Assembly (NCBI GenBank): GCA_047974135.1
Contig: JBKECC010000069.1
Coordinates: 1 to 5,540, forward strand
Source of the DNA: JAIRQK01 sp047974135
GTDB lineage: Bacteria; Campylobacterota; Campylobacteria; Campylobacterales; Campylobacteraceae
Length of the DNA stretch: 5,540 nucleotides
Direction: 5' to 3'
The notes beneath the pieces are model-generated. The model was not told where the DNA came from, ran no database searches, and saw nothing but the letters and a program-made list of their open reading frames with translations. Positions within the stretch are counted from its first letter, which is position 1. Each line of letters opens with the position of its first letter. Position numbers and translations under genes: made by a program. Below, one piece after another: positions 1 through 5,109 of this stretch.

Positions 1-36
1 AGTCATCCGGGGGTTCGAATCCCTCCTCCCCATCCA
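1..36 (+). tRNA. 3' end of a tRNA (partial, identity unresolved)
   Basis: The left edge cuts into a tRNA gene. Visible parts are a T-arm with stem GGGGG (9-13) pairing with CCCTC (21-25, one G-T wobble), the loop TTCGAAT (14-20), the 3' acceptor strand CTCCCCA (26-32), a discriminator T (33) and an encoded CCA (34-36). The anticodon lies outside the window, so the amino acid cannot be read. The implied 5' strand is TGGGGAG, giving a U1-A72 pair. A U73 discriminator is typical of tRNA-Cys and tRNA-Gly, but those normally have a G1-C72 pair, so I leave the identity open. It lies 19 bp upstream of tRNA-fMet in the same direction, and the two are probably co-transcribed. Confidence 0.85.
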
Positions 37-55
37 CTTTTTAGTTTTTTCCGGA

Positions 56-133
56 CGCGGGATAGAGCAGTCCGGTCAGCTCGTCGGGCTCATAACCCGA
101 AGGTCGGGGGTTCAAATCCCCCTCCCGCAACCA
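56..133 (+). tRNA. Initiator tRNA-fMet (anticodon CAT)
   Basis: This is a complete cloverleaf of 78 nt with encoded CCA (131-133). The acceptor strands are CGCGGGA and TCCCGCA; position 1 (C) and position 72 (A) do not pair, the hallmark of bacterial initiator tRNA that allows formylation and blocks elongation use. The D-stem is GAGC/GCTC. The anticodon arm is TCGGG-CTCATAA-CCCGA with the three consecutive G-C pairs needed for P-site entry, and anticodon CAT. The T-arm is GGGGG-TTCAAAT-CCCCC, and the discriminator is A. Its D-loop is one base longer than in E. coli fMet. The gene 3' end is a common target for tyrosine integrases, and the DNA right behind it looks acquired. Confidence 0.97.
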
Positions 134-202
134 ATTCAAAACCCCACAAATACGAACTTCCAAAGATTTTATTAATGTTTTAAGCTTTCTTTATTTTTAC
201 AA

Positions 203-226
203 GGGTGCAGTTTGGGGTGCAGTTTT
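203..226 (+). repeat. Tandem 12-bp repeats, possible integrase arm-type sites
   Basis: Two direct copies of GGGTGCAGTTT start at 203 and 215, giving an exact 12-bp period that differs only at the last base (G then T). They lie 70 bp behind the end of tRNA-fMet and end four bases before the HNH gene's stop codon. Short GGGTGCA-type tandem repeats next to a tRNA 3' end resemble the arm-type binding sites of P4-like tyrosine integrases. This is an interpretation from position and sequence type; no integrase is visible. The remainder of 134-230 shows no gene and no clear hairpin terminator. Confidence 0.55.
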
Positions 227-230
227 TTTA

Positions 231-1166
231 TTATGGAATTAATCCAAGTTCTTCACTAATATCTTTTATTAATTTATTCAATGGTCTCTTATCTATATTT
301 ATATCTTCTATATGATGACAAAGCAACAATCTTTTTATATCATTTGTGTTTTTAAAGATTTTTGTGCTTTTAGCAAACTCTTTAACGAGATTTTCAAGAG
401 AATTTTCATTGTATGCCCTTGAAAAATCTACAAGTTCCAACACCTTATCTTTATGACAATTATATAAAGCTTCTAATGCAAAATCTTTAATAAAATTATC
501 TGCTCTATCGGAATCTTTGGCTACCCCATTTTTGAATTCAATTTCAAACTCTTCTATATTATATATCATTAATGGTGGTTTGCTTGTTGTAAATTTTTTT
601 ATCTTATTGAAATCATCGAAATATGGATGTATATGAGTTTCAAAACTGAATTTAGATTGACCTTTTATAGATGAATTGCAAACACTACAACATGGAATTA
701 AATTAAAAAATGATAATGCAAAAATAGGATGTTCTTTTTTACAAATAAAATGGTCGAATTGTGGTCTTGCTGATTTATCATATATTGATTTTATTGTATG
801 AATATAATTTCTATTACAATATGGACAAACATGAATATTTAATTTTTTTGCCAAGTCATAAGCATTATAAATCTTACTAGATTTTTTAGCAAATTTTTCA
901 TATCCATTACTACTACCTTTTTTTGTTTTATCTTTTTTTTTAGAACCAACAAAAGCTAAGCTAAGTTCTTTTTTATTAAAACTTGATACTTCATCTGCAA
1001 TAGTATTAAAATCTTCCTTTTCTGCTTTTATAATTCTCTCAAGATTATCCTTAACATATTGTCTTTCATTTATTTTAGTTATTGCTTCAAGTCTTACTAG
1101 ACTGATTATTTTTTCATAATGATTGTCCAAAACATTATTTAAATTTGCTATATTTAGTTTAATCAT
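231..1166 (-). CDS. HNH endonuclease, PtuB-like partner of an AAA ATPase
   Basis: This 311-residue protein is probably the nuclease effector of a two-gene anti-phage module acting in the cytoplasm. A zinc-ribbon HNH core lies at residues 114-168. It has C114-P-Y-C117, then D138-H139 (general base), then the FFNLIP segment with N155, then C160-x-x-C163-N164 and K168. The four cysteines should hold a structural zinc, and D138/H139/N155/N164 form the metal-binding nuclease site. All are intact. Residues 1-110 are charged and mostly helical, with lysine-rich residues 76-83; residues 180-311 carry no motif I recognise. The ATG overlaps the ATPase stop (ATGA), implying translational coupling. The CPYC/DHF/NLIP-C-x-x-CN pattern is that of HNH proteins paired with AAA ATPases, as in Septu (PtuB) and the Septu-type effectors of some retrons. 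The nuclease call is firm; the Septu-like label is inference. Confidence 0.85.
   Translation of the reverse strand: MIKLNIANLNNVLDNHYEKIISLVRLEAITKINERQYVKDNLERIIKAEKEDFNTIADEVSSFNKKELSLAFVGSKKKDKTKKGSSNGYEKFAKKSSKIYNAYDLAKKLNIHVCPYCNRNYIHTIKSIYDKSARPQFDHFICKKEHPIFALSFFNLIPCCSVCNSSIKGQSKFSFETHIHPYFDDFNKIKKFTTSKPPLMIYNIEEFEIEFKNGVAKDSDRADNFIKDFALEALYNCHKDKVLELVDFSRAYNENSLENLVKEFAKSTKIFKNTNDIKRLLLCHHIEDINIDKRPLNKLIKDISEELGLIP
933..941 (-). repeat. A9 homopolymer tract inside the HNH gene
   Basis: On the coding strand nine consecutive A bases encode K76-K78, followed ten bases downstream by an A7 tract (918-924) encoding K82-K83. Both lie upstream of the HNH core, so a slip here would remove the nuclease domain. 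The frame is open in this sequence. Tracts this long can slip in replication or transcription, but AT-rich genomes contain many. Confidence 0.6.
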
Positions 1167-3157
1167 TGTTTTTTCTTCAAGTTAACATTCTCTTTTTTAA
1201 GTCTATTGTTTTCTTTTTCAAGTTCTTTTATAATTTCATCTTTAGATTTTTTACTATACTTATCATTGAAAACAACTTGTAATTGTTTTTGAATTATTGG
1301 TTCGCCAATCATATTGATAACCTCTTGAGCTTTTTCTTTTGTATTTATTGTTTCCTTTTTACTTGTATTGTTTGTTTTATTATAGTTTTTTATTTTTTGA
1401 TTTATTAAGAATTTATATGTCTCTTCGATTTTCTTTTTTGCATATTCACCCATAAGTCCATCTTCCATAAAAAAGCCATGGGAAAGCAGGGTGTGAATAT
1501 TTGCTCCGAAAGTATTTGAAATATCAATATCTTTACTAAAATTTATACACTTACCTTTCTCGTCTTTTTTTAAAAATATTACATTTTCTTTTGGTATGTC
1601 TGATAGTATAAAAGGCGAGTGTGTTGCATAACAAATATTGAATTTTAATTTAAAAGTTTTTAAAATACTCAATAGCTCATCAATAAATTTCTTTTGCCAT
1701 TCTGGATGCATACCAATCTCAACTTCATCTATGAGAAGATTAATGGTTTTGTATACATCTTTTTTAGATTTTTTGATATTTTTAATTTGATACATTAAGT
1801 TTAATGAAAAATTTAAAAATGCTTTTTCTCCACTACTCATTGAACTATATGATTTATTATTTTCATAAAACTCTACATGGACCCAAGATGGCACCTCTTT
1901 GAAAGTGTTGAAAACTTTTTTTATTTCATTGTATTTTTTATTTTTGCTATCAACTCCAACAAATTCTTTATATTGACCAATATTATTATCTTCACATGAG
2001 AAAGTCTCATGAAAAGTTAAACATACTTCAATTTTGTAAGTCTCTGGTAAATTTTTTTTAATTAATATTTTTGAAATAATGTCATCCCCAAGTTCATTTA
2101 AATCAGTATCAATTTCTTTTAAAAATAAATCGAATTCTTCTTCTGATTTTATATTTATAAGTTTTGTATTTATTTTACTTACAAAATTTGTATTTATGAA
2201 AATATCTTGATTTGCAGAATTTATTTTTGCAACCAAATAGATTAAATTTAAAAATATTAGGTCTTTATTCTTTATTTTTTTCTTTATGTAGTCTTTAAAA
2301 ATTTTTACAGCTGAATCATCAATCAATAAATTGTCTGAACTTTGATACTTGCTAAGAATTTTTTTACTATCAATCATCATCCAAATATAATTTGGATTAA
2401 AAAAACTACTAATTCTTTCATTGCTGTGCAACTCACCAAAGAAGTTGAAAATTTTACCATTATTTAGGTATTCTATATTGCTTATATCAATATAGTTATT
2501 TTCATCTTCATGTCCTTTGTATGGCTCAAGCAATAATGGTGTATCATAACCATCAACCCTATGATATATGCAATTAACCCAACTATCTCTATAATCATCA
2601 TAAAATGTATCAATCATATAATTGTAGTGGATTGTAAAAAAGTTTATTTCTCGTGGTTCAACTTCTTTGTATTGACTATTCTTTAAACAACAATCAGTTT
2701 GAGATATATATTCGGTTGATATTTTTCTAATATTTGCTTCTTCAGAGTTTTTGAATTCTTTTATCATATGTCTTAAAGATATTTTTTTATATTCCGTCCC
2801 TATCTTAATTATTAAAAAAATTTGCTTATCATTTAAATCTTTATTTTGTAGTATATTTATTATTGCATTTATTCTATGACTATCTTCAGGATTCGAGCAG
2901 TATATGTTTTGAAATTTTTTTAAAAAAAATAATAAAAGAATGAGTTTAAATATACTACTTTTACCTGCTCCATTTTTACCAACAATAGCGGTAATATTTA
3001 TATTGTTACCAAAAAAGTTTTTTATGTAGTTTGAGTTTTTATTAATTGTTAATTTTTTTGTATCTATATTAAATTTATACGTAAATTCCGAGGGAAAATT
3101 AAAGCCTTCTTTTTTTATATTTTTATATTCTTCAACCCATAAATATACAAGCTCCAT
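1163..3157 (-). CDS. AAA/ABC-like ATPase, PtuA-like defence protein
   Basis: This 664-residue P-loop ATPase of the SMC/OLD-like AAA_21 type is probably the sensor/motor of the defence pair with the HNH nuclease. Walker A is G60-KNGAGK-S67. The ABC-type signature is SSGEK (441-445), Walker B is INLLIDEVE with D477-E478, the D-loop region is GMHPEWQ (482-488), and the H-loop is YATHSP with H513. The motif NTFGANIHTLLS (548-559) follows, as is usual in this family. About 370 residues separate Walker A from the signature, an insertion with no motif I know. Residues 642-664 form a short leucine-spaced coiled coil that may mediate pairing. The start is supported by the family-like opening MELVYLWVEEYKNIK and a strong AAGGAGGT site. 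The gene comes first in the operon and overlaps the nuclease gene by 4 bp. Known Septu PtuA proteins are ATPases paired with an HNH PtuB; assignment to that system, rather than a relative, is inferred. Confidence 0.85.
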   Translation of the reverse strand: MELVYLWVEEYKNIKKEGFNFPSEFTYKFNIDTKKLTINKNSNYIKNFFGNNINITAIVGKNGAGKSSIFKLILLLFFLKKFQNIYCSNPEDSHRINAIINILQNKDLNDKQIFLIIKIGTEYKKISLRHMIKEFKNSEEANIRKISTEYISQTDCCLKNSQYKEVEPREINFFTIHYNYMIDTFYDDYRDSWVNCIYHRVDGYDTPLLLEPYKGHEDENNYIDISNIEYLNNGKIFNFFGELHSNERISSFFNPNYIWMMIDSKKILSKYQSSDNLLIDDSAVKIFKDYIKKKIKNKDLIFLNLIYLVAKINSANQDIFINTNFVSKINTKLINIKSEEEFDLFLKEIDTDLNELGDDIISKILIKKNLPETYKIEVCLTFHETFSCEDNNIGQYKEFVGVDSKNKKYNEIKKVFNTFKEVPSWVHVEFYENNKSYSSMSSGEKAFLNFSLNLMYQIKNIKKSKKDVYKTINLLIDEVEIGMHPEWQKKFIDELLSILKTFKLKFNICYATHSPFILSDIPKENVIFLKKDEKGKCINFSKDIDISNTFGANIHTLLSHGFFMEDGLMGEYAKKKIEETYKFLINQKIKNYNKTNNTSKKETINTKEKAQEVINMIGEPIIQKQLQVVFNDKYSKKSKDEIIKELEKENNRLKKENVNLKKKQ

Positions 3158-3160
3158 GCA

Positions 3161-3168
3161 ACCTCCTT
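3161..3168 (-). promoter_or_regulatory. Strong Shine-Dalgarno site of the ATPase gene
   Basis: Read leftward this is AAGGAGGT, an almost complete anti-16S match, only three bases before the ATG. It fixes the start at 3157. The close spacing is slightly tighter than usual. Confidence 0.8.
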
Positions 3169-3212
3169 TTTGCTTATTGTTTGGTGGTGGTTCAAAATAA
3201 AAACTGCTTGTA

Positions 3213-3221
3213 ATTATAACA
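3213..3221 (-). promoter_or_regulatory. Extended -10 promoter of the defence operon
   Basis: On the minus strand the sequence is TGTTATAAT, a perfect TATAAT (3213-3218) with an upstream TGn extension. No good TTGACA-like -35 lies 16-18 bp upstream (best TGATTT, 3236-3241), as expected for an extended -10 promoter and for Campylobacterota, whose -35 is weak. Transcription would begin near 3206, leaving a leader of about 50 nt before the ATPase ATG. Confidence 0.65.
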
Positions 3222-3269
3222 TAGAGGAAGTTTTGAAATCACTCTTATAAACAACAAAATATTGTGCAT

Positions 3270-3285
3270 ATTAAAAATTTTTAAT
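3270..3285. repeat. 16-bp perfect AT palindrome between divergent promoters
   Basis: ATTAAAAATTTTTAAT is a perfect inverted repeat without a spacer. It sits between the leftward -10 box (3213-3218) and a rightward TATAAT (3292-3297), only 6 bp from the latter. It could be an operator or an intrinsically bent tract. Because it is all A/T in an AT-rich region, chance is a real alternative. Confidence 0.4.
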
Positions 3286-3291
3286 CATCCC

Positions 3292-3297
3292 TATAAT
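3292..3297 (+). promoter_or_regulatory. Candidate -10 box for the ArsC-like gene
   Basis: A perfect TATAAT faces rightward about 100 bp ahead of the ArsC-like ATG. No recognisable -35 is present at 16-18 bp. Transcription would begin near 3305 with a leader of about 90 nt. A weaker alternative closer to the gene is TTGAAA (3326-3331) with TATGTA (3348-3353) at 16-bp spacing, which would place the palindrome at 3337-3346 in the promoter spacer. Confidence 0.4.
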
Positions 3298-3336
3298 GAA
3301 ATATATTTGTAATAGTCGACATTTATTGAAATAACA

Positions 3337-3346
3337 TTACATGTAA
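3337..3346. repeat. Palindromic word TTACATGTAA, copy 1
   Basis: This is a perfect 10-bp palindrome, 49 bp upstream of the ArsC-like ATG, in the leader or core promoter. It is the first of five copies of the same word in the right part of the window (others at 3746, 3908, 5078 and 5093). Confidence 0.7.
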
Positions 3347-3395
3347 CTATGTAAAGGTATATTTTTTGTATATATAAAATCAAAAAGGATTTGAT

Positions 3396-3818
3396 ATGTT
3401 TTTTGCCTCATTGTCTAAGGTTATATTTTATGAAAAAACTGGATGTGGTGGAAATGCACGCCAAAAAGAGTTATTGCGAAAATATGGTATTACACTAGAA
3501 GTGCGAAGCATACTAGACACACTTTGGGATAAAACAACACTAGAAGCTTTTTTTGAAGGCTTAAGTTCTAAAGAGATTCTCAATCCTTTTGCTCCACAAA
3601 TCAAAGAAGGTTTTGATGTTGATACTTATAGCAAAGATGAACTGATAGATAAAATGCTTAAAGAACCCATTTTAATCAAAAGACCACTACTCCAAATTGG
3701 AGATATAAAACTTTGTGGTTTTGACATTAAAAAGCTCAATGCCCTTTTACATGTAAACATGCCAATACCAAAAGATATCAACAAGTGTTTAAGCAGTGAT
3801 GAGTGCAATAAATCATAA
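3396..3818 (+). CDS. ArsC/Spx-like thioredoxin-fold protein, nitrogenase-associated type
   Basis: This 140-residue cytoplasmic protein has the ArsC/Spx/YffB thioredoxin-like fold. VIFYEKTGC-GGN-ARQ places a single nucleophile-like cysteine at C17, followed by N20, R22 and Q23, as in the CxxNxRQ loop of the nitrogenase-associated-protein branch. The second family motif, PILIKRPLLQ (91-100), supplies R96 and a cis-proline P97, equivalent to the anion-binding Arg of ArsC. GFD follows at 108-110. The C-terminus has two further cysteines, C131 and C137, a possible redox pair. The start is set by AAGGA (3385-3389), six bases before the ATG. True arsenate reductases use a CxxS/CxxN loop in ArsC order, so arsenate reduction is not excluded, but the whole pattern fits the nitrogenase-associated group better. 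No nif gene is in the window, and the substrate is unknown. Confidence 0.75.
   Translation: MFFASLSKVIFYEKTGCGGNARQKELLRKYGITLEVRSILDTLWDKTTLEAFFEGLSSKEILNPFAPQIKEGFDVDTYSKDELIDKMLKEPILIKRPLLQIGDIKLCGFDIKKLNALLHVNMPIPKDINKCLSSDECNKS
3746..3757. repeat. Palindromic word TTTACATGTAAA, copy 2 (inside a gene)
   Basis: This 12-bp perfect palindrome lies within the ArsC-like coding region, covering codons for the LHVN segment (118-121). Being tolerated inside a coding sequence argues against a pure promoter operator. Confidence 0.7.
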
Positions 3819-3907
3819 TTTTTAAATACTTTACATTCACTAAAAAAGCTTTTAAGTTTTACAAAATAACACATTTTAATCCATCTTGTTTTGTTTTTAA
3901 AATTATC

Positions 3908-3919
3908 TTTACATGTAAA
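3908..3919. repeat. Palindromic word TTTACATGTAAA, copy 3
   Basis: This 12-bp perfect palindrome is in the 156-bp gap between the ArsC-like and SIMPL genes, about 24 bp upstream of the candidate -10 of the SIMPL gene. The rest of that gap has an AAAAGCTTTT palindrome (3844-3853) and T runs but no convincing GC-containing terminator. Confidence 0.7.
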
Positions 3920-3942
3920 TCCAACTATTTAACAACACTAGC

Positions 3943-3948
3943 TAAGAT
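3943..3948 (+). promoter_or_regulatory. Candidate -10 box for the SIMPL gene
   Basis: TAAGAT lies 26 bp ahead of the ATG, with transcription expected near 3955 and a short leader containing AAGGAG (3964-3969). There is no clear -35. The palindrome at 3908-3919 lies in the upstream region. Confidence 0.35.
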
Positions 3949-3974
3949 TTCGTAAATTTTTACAAGGAGTTTTT

Positions 3975-5066
3975 ATGAAACAACCTATCTTAAAGTATGC
4001 AACTATCTTATTTTTAGCGTTAAGTGTTGCAAATGCAGCACCAAATACGCAGGAAGATTCTGTGATTGAACTTAGCAAATTAAAATATGGAAATGATAAA
4101 CTAGCAGTTGGAAATATCAACGTAGAAGTTACGCAAAATATCAAGTTAGTTCCTGATACTGCGCAGTTTAGTATCACATACATAACTCAAGATGCAACTC
4201 CAAACGAAGCTTCAAATAGAAATATTGAAAATATGAAAAAATTAAAAGATTATCTTTTGTCTCTTGGTGTAAAAGAGAGCGATTTGACAACCATAAACTA
4301 CAACAATTACCAAAGCAAAGTTAGCACTCAAGTTGTTGATGCAAACAAAAAATTCTCAACACTCTTAAAAGTTAGATTTGTATCGCTAAAAGACAATTTT
4401 TATGGCGTCATAAACGCTTTAGAAAAAAATGGGGTTAGTAACGTAAAGCAAGACAACACAAGCACTGGTTACTACACTTTTAATATTTCAGAATTTGGAA
4501 GCAGTAAAGATGCAACTAAAACATCAGCTCAAAATAAATATACAAAAATCGAGGATGAACTTAAAAAACTTGGTGCAAATAATATAGAGATTTTTGGTTA
4601 TGAAACAAAAGAGAGCATTGGTGAAAACAGTTATAAAAATCAGTATTTTGTTACAAATACAATCAGCATAAAGGTGAAAAACTTCGACAATCTTGGCAAA
4701 ATAATCACAAAAGCCCAAGAGTTGAAAATGACTATAAATAGCGATATGGCTTACTCTATATCGGATGAAAAAAAGAGTGAGATTATAGCTAAAGAAGAGA
4801 GTTTAATGTTTAAAAAACTTCAAGAAAAAGCCCAGAGGCTTATAAAAGAGTCAAATTATAAAATCGGTGTTCCAAGTTATCTAAATATATATTTAAATGA
4901 AAACTATACAGATTCTGTTTTGGCAAATAGATTTAGTGGCATCACAAACACTGCAAAACTTCAATCTTTTGAAGCAAAAGAGGTAGATATAAATACACCA
5001 AACGAATTTATGGCAACTATTTTAATGAATGGAAGTTTTGAACTGGTTCAAGACATAGTTAAATAA
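3975..5066 (+). CDS. Exported SIMPL-domain (DUF541) protein
   Basis: This 363-residue secreted protein belongs to the SIMPL/YggE/BP26 family; members are periplasmic or outer-membrane-linked and associated with oxidative stress or envelope integrity, without a known enzymatic activity. Residues 1-21 form a Sec signal peptide (K2/K7, a hydrophobic core, then A19-N-A21 before the cut). The family opening is NINVEVTQNIKLVPDTAQFSITY (about 48-70), and the alanine/lysine-rich closing helix with the following strand is EKAQRLIKESNYKIGVPSYLNI (about 284-305). At 363 residues it is much longer than typical members (about 240). The middle looks duplicated: 85-157 and 191-253 share an LxxLG, tyrosine strand, KV strand and terminal helix order. 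The start has AAGGAG five bases upstream. It is separated by 156 bp from the ArsC-like gene, with its own likely promoter, and ends at the hairpin terminator. Confidence 0.85.
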   Translation: MKQPILKYATILFLALSVANAAPNTQEDSVIELSKLKYGNDKLAVGNINVEVTQNIKLVPDTAQFSITYITQDATPNEASNRNIENMKKLKDYLLSLGVKESDLTTINYNNYQSKVSTQVVDANKKFSTLLKVRFVSLKDNFYGVINALEKNGVSNVKQDNTSTGYYTFNISEFGSSKDATKTSAQNKYTKIEDELKKLGANNIEIFGYETKESIGENSYKNQYFVTNTISIKVKNFDNLGKIITKAQELKMTINSDMAYSISDEKKSEIIAKEESLMFKKLQEKAQRLIKESNYKIGVPSYLNIYLNENYTDSVLANRFSGITNTAKLQSFEAKEVDINTPNEFMATILMNGSFELVQDIVK

Positions 5067-5071
5067 GTTTG

Positions 5072-5109
5072 AAAAGTTTACATGTAACAAGTTTTACATG
5101 TAAACTTTT
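5072..5109. terminator. Bidirectional hairpin terminator built from two palindrome copies
   Basis: AAAAGTTTACATGTAA (5072-5087) pairs perfectly over 16 bp with TTACATGTAAACTTTT (5094-5109), with a 6-base loop (CAAGTT). The right arm runs into a T tract ending at 5111, and the left arm supplies A bases that become a U tract in leftward transcripts. It stands between the convergent SIMPL and MFS genes, and its right arm contains the MFS stop codon (5094-5096). The stem is AT-rich, so strength depends on its length. Copies 4 (5078-5087) and 5 (5093-5104) of the TTACATGTAA word form the arms. Confidence 0.75.

Larger units (their letters stand above)
134..3336. mobile_element. Putative tRNA-fMet-associated defence island or island remnant
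   Basis: The stretch begins immediately after the CCA of tRNA-fMet, opens with tandem GGGTGCAGTTT repeats of the kind bound by tRNA-targeting integrases, and carries only a two-gene defence-like operon with visibly lower GC than the genes to its right. The palindromic word TTACATGTAA, found five times to the right of 3336, is absent here. No integrase gene and no second copy of the tRNA 3' end are present, so the right boundary (placed arbitrarily just before the first palindrome copy) and the element's mobility are unproven. It may be one end of an element that has lost its integrase, or a stable hotspot insertion. Confidence 0.4.

Noticed and set aside
203..226. CRISPR or other array
   Set aside because: Only two 12-bp copies with no spacer; no array elsewhere in the window.
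3189..3196. GGTTCAAA, the same 8 bases as the T-loop of tRNA-fMet, as a right attachment site
   Set aside because: Only eight bases match, the flanks do not, and it sits in the ATPase leader; too short to claim an att copy.
231..3395. A retron carrying PtuA/PtuB effectors
   Set aside because: Some retrons use an ATPase-HNH pair, but no reverse transcriptase frame or msr-msd-like hairpin region is present.
3844..3853. AAAAGCTTTT as a terminator after the ArsC-like gene
   Set aside because: A 10-bp palindrome with no loop cannot form a stable hairpin.
3626..3874. Leftward open frame of 82 codons opposite the ArsC-like gene
   Set aside because: It is the antisense of a gene with a clear family motif and ribosome binding site; it has no family features of its own.
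3938..4183. Leftward open frame opposite the start of the SIMPL gene
   Set aside because: Antisense of the signal peptide and first domain; no ribosome binding site or motif.
4524..4718. Leftward open frame of 64 codons opposite the SIMPL gene
   Set aside because: Antisense shadow; the apparent hydrophobicity comes from reverse reading of lysine and asparagine codons.
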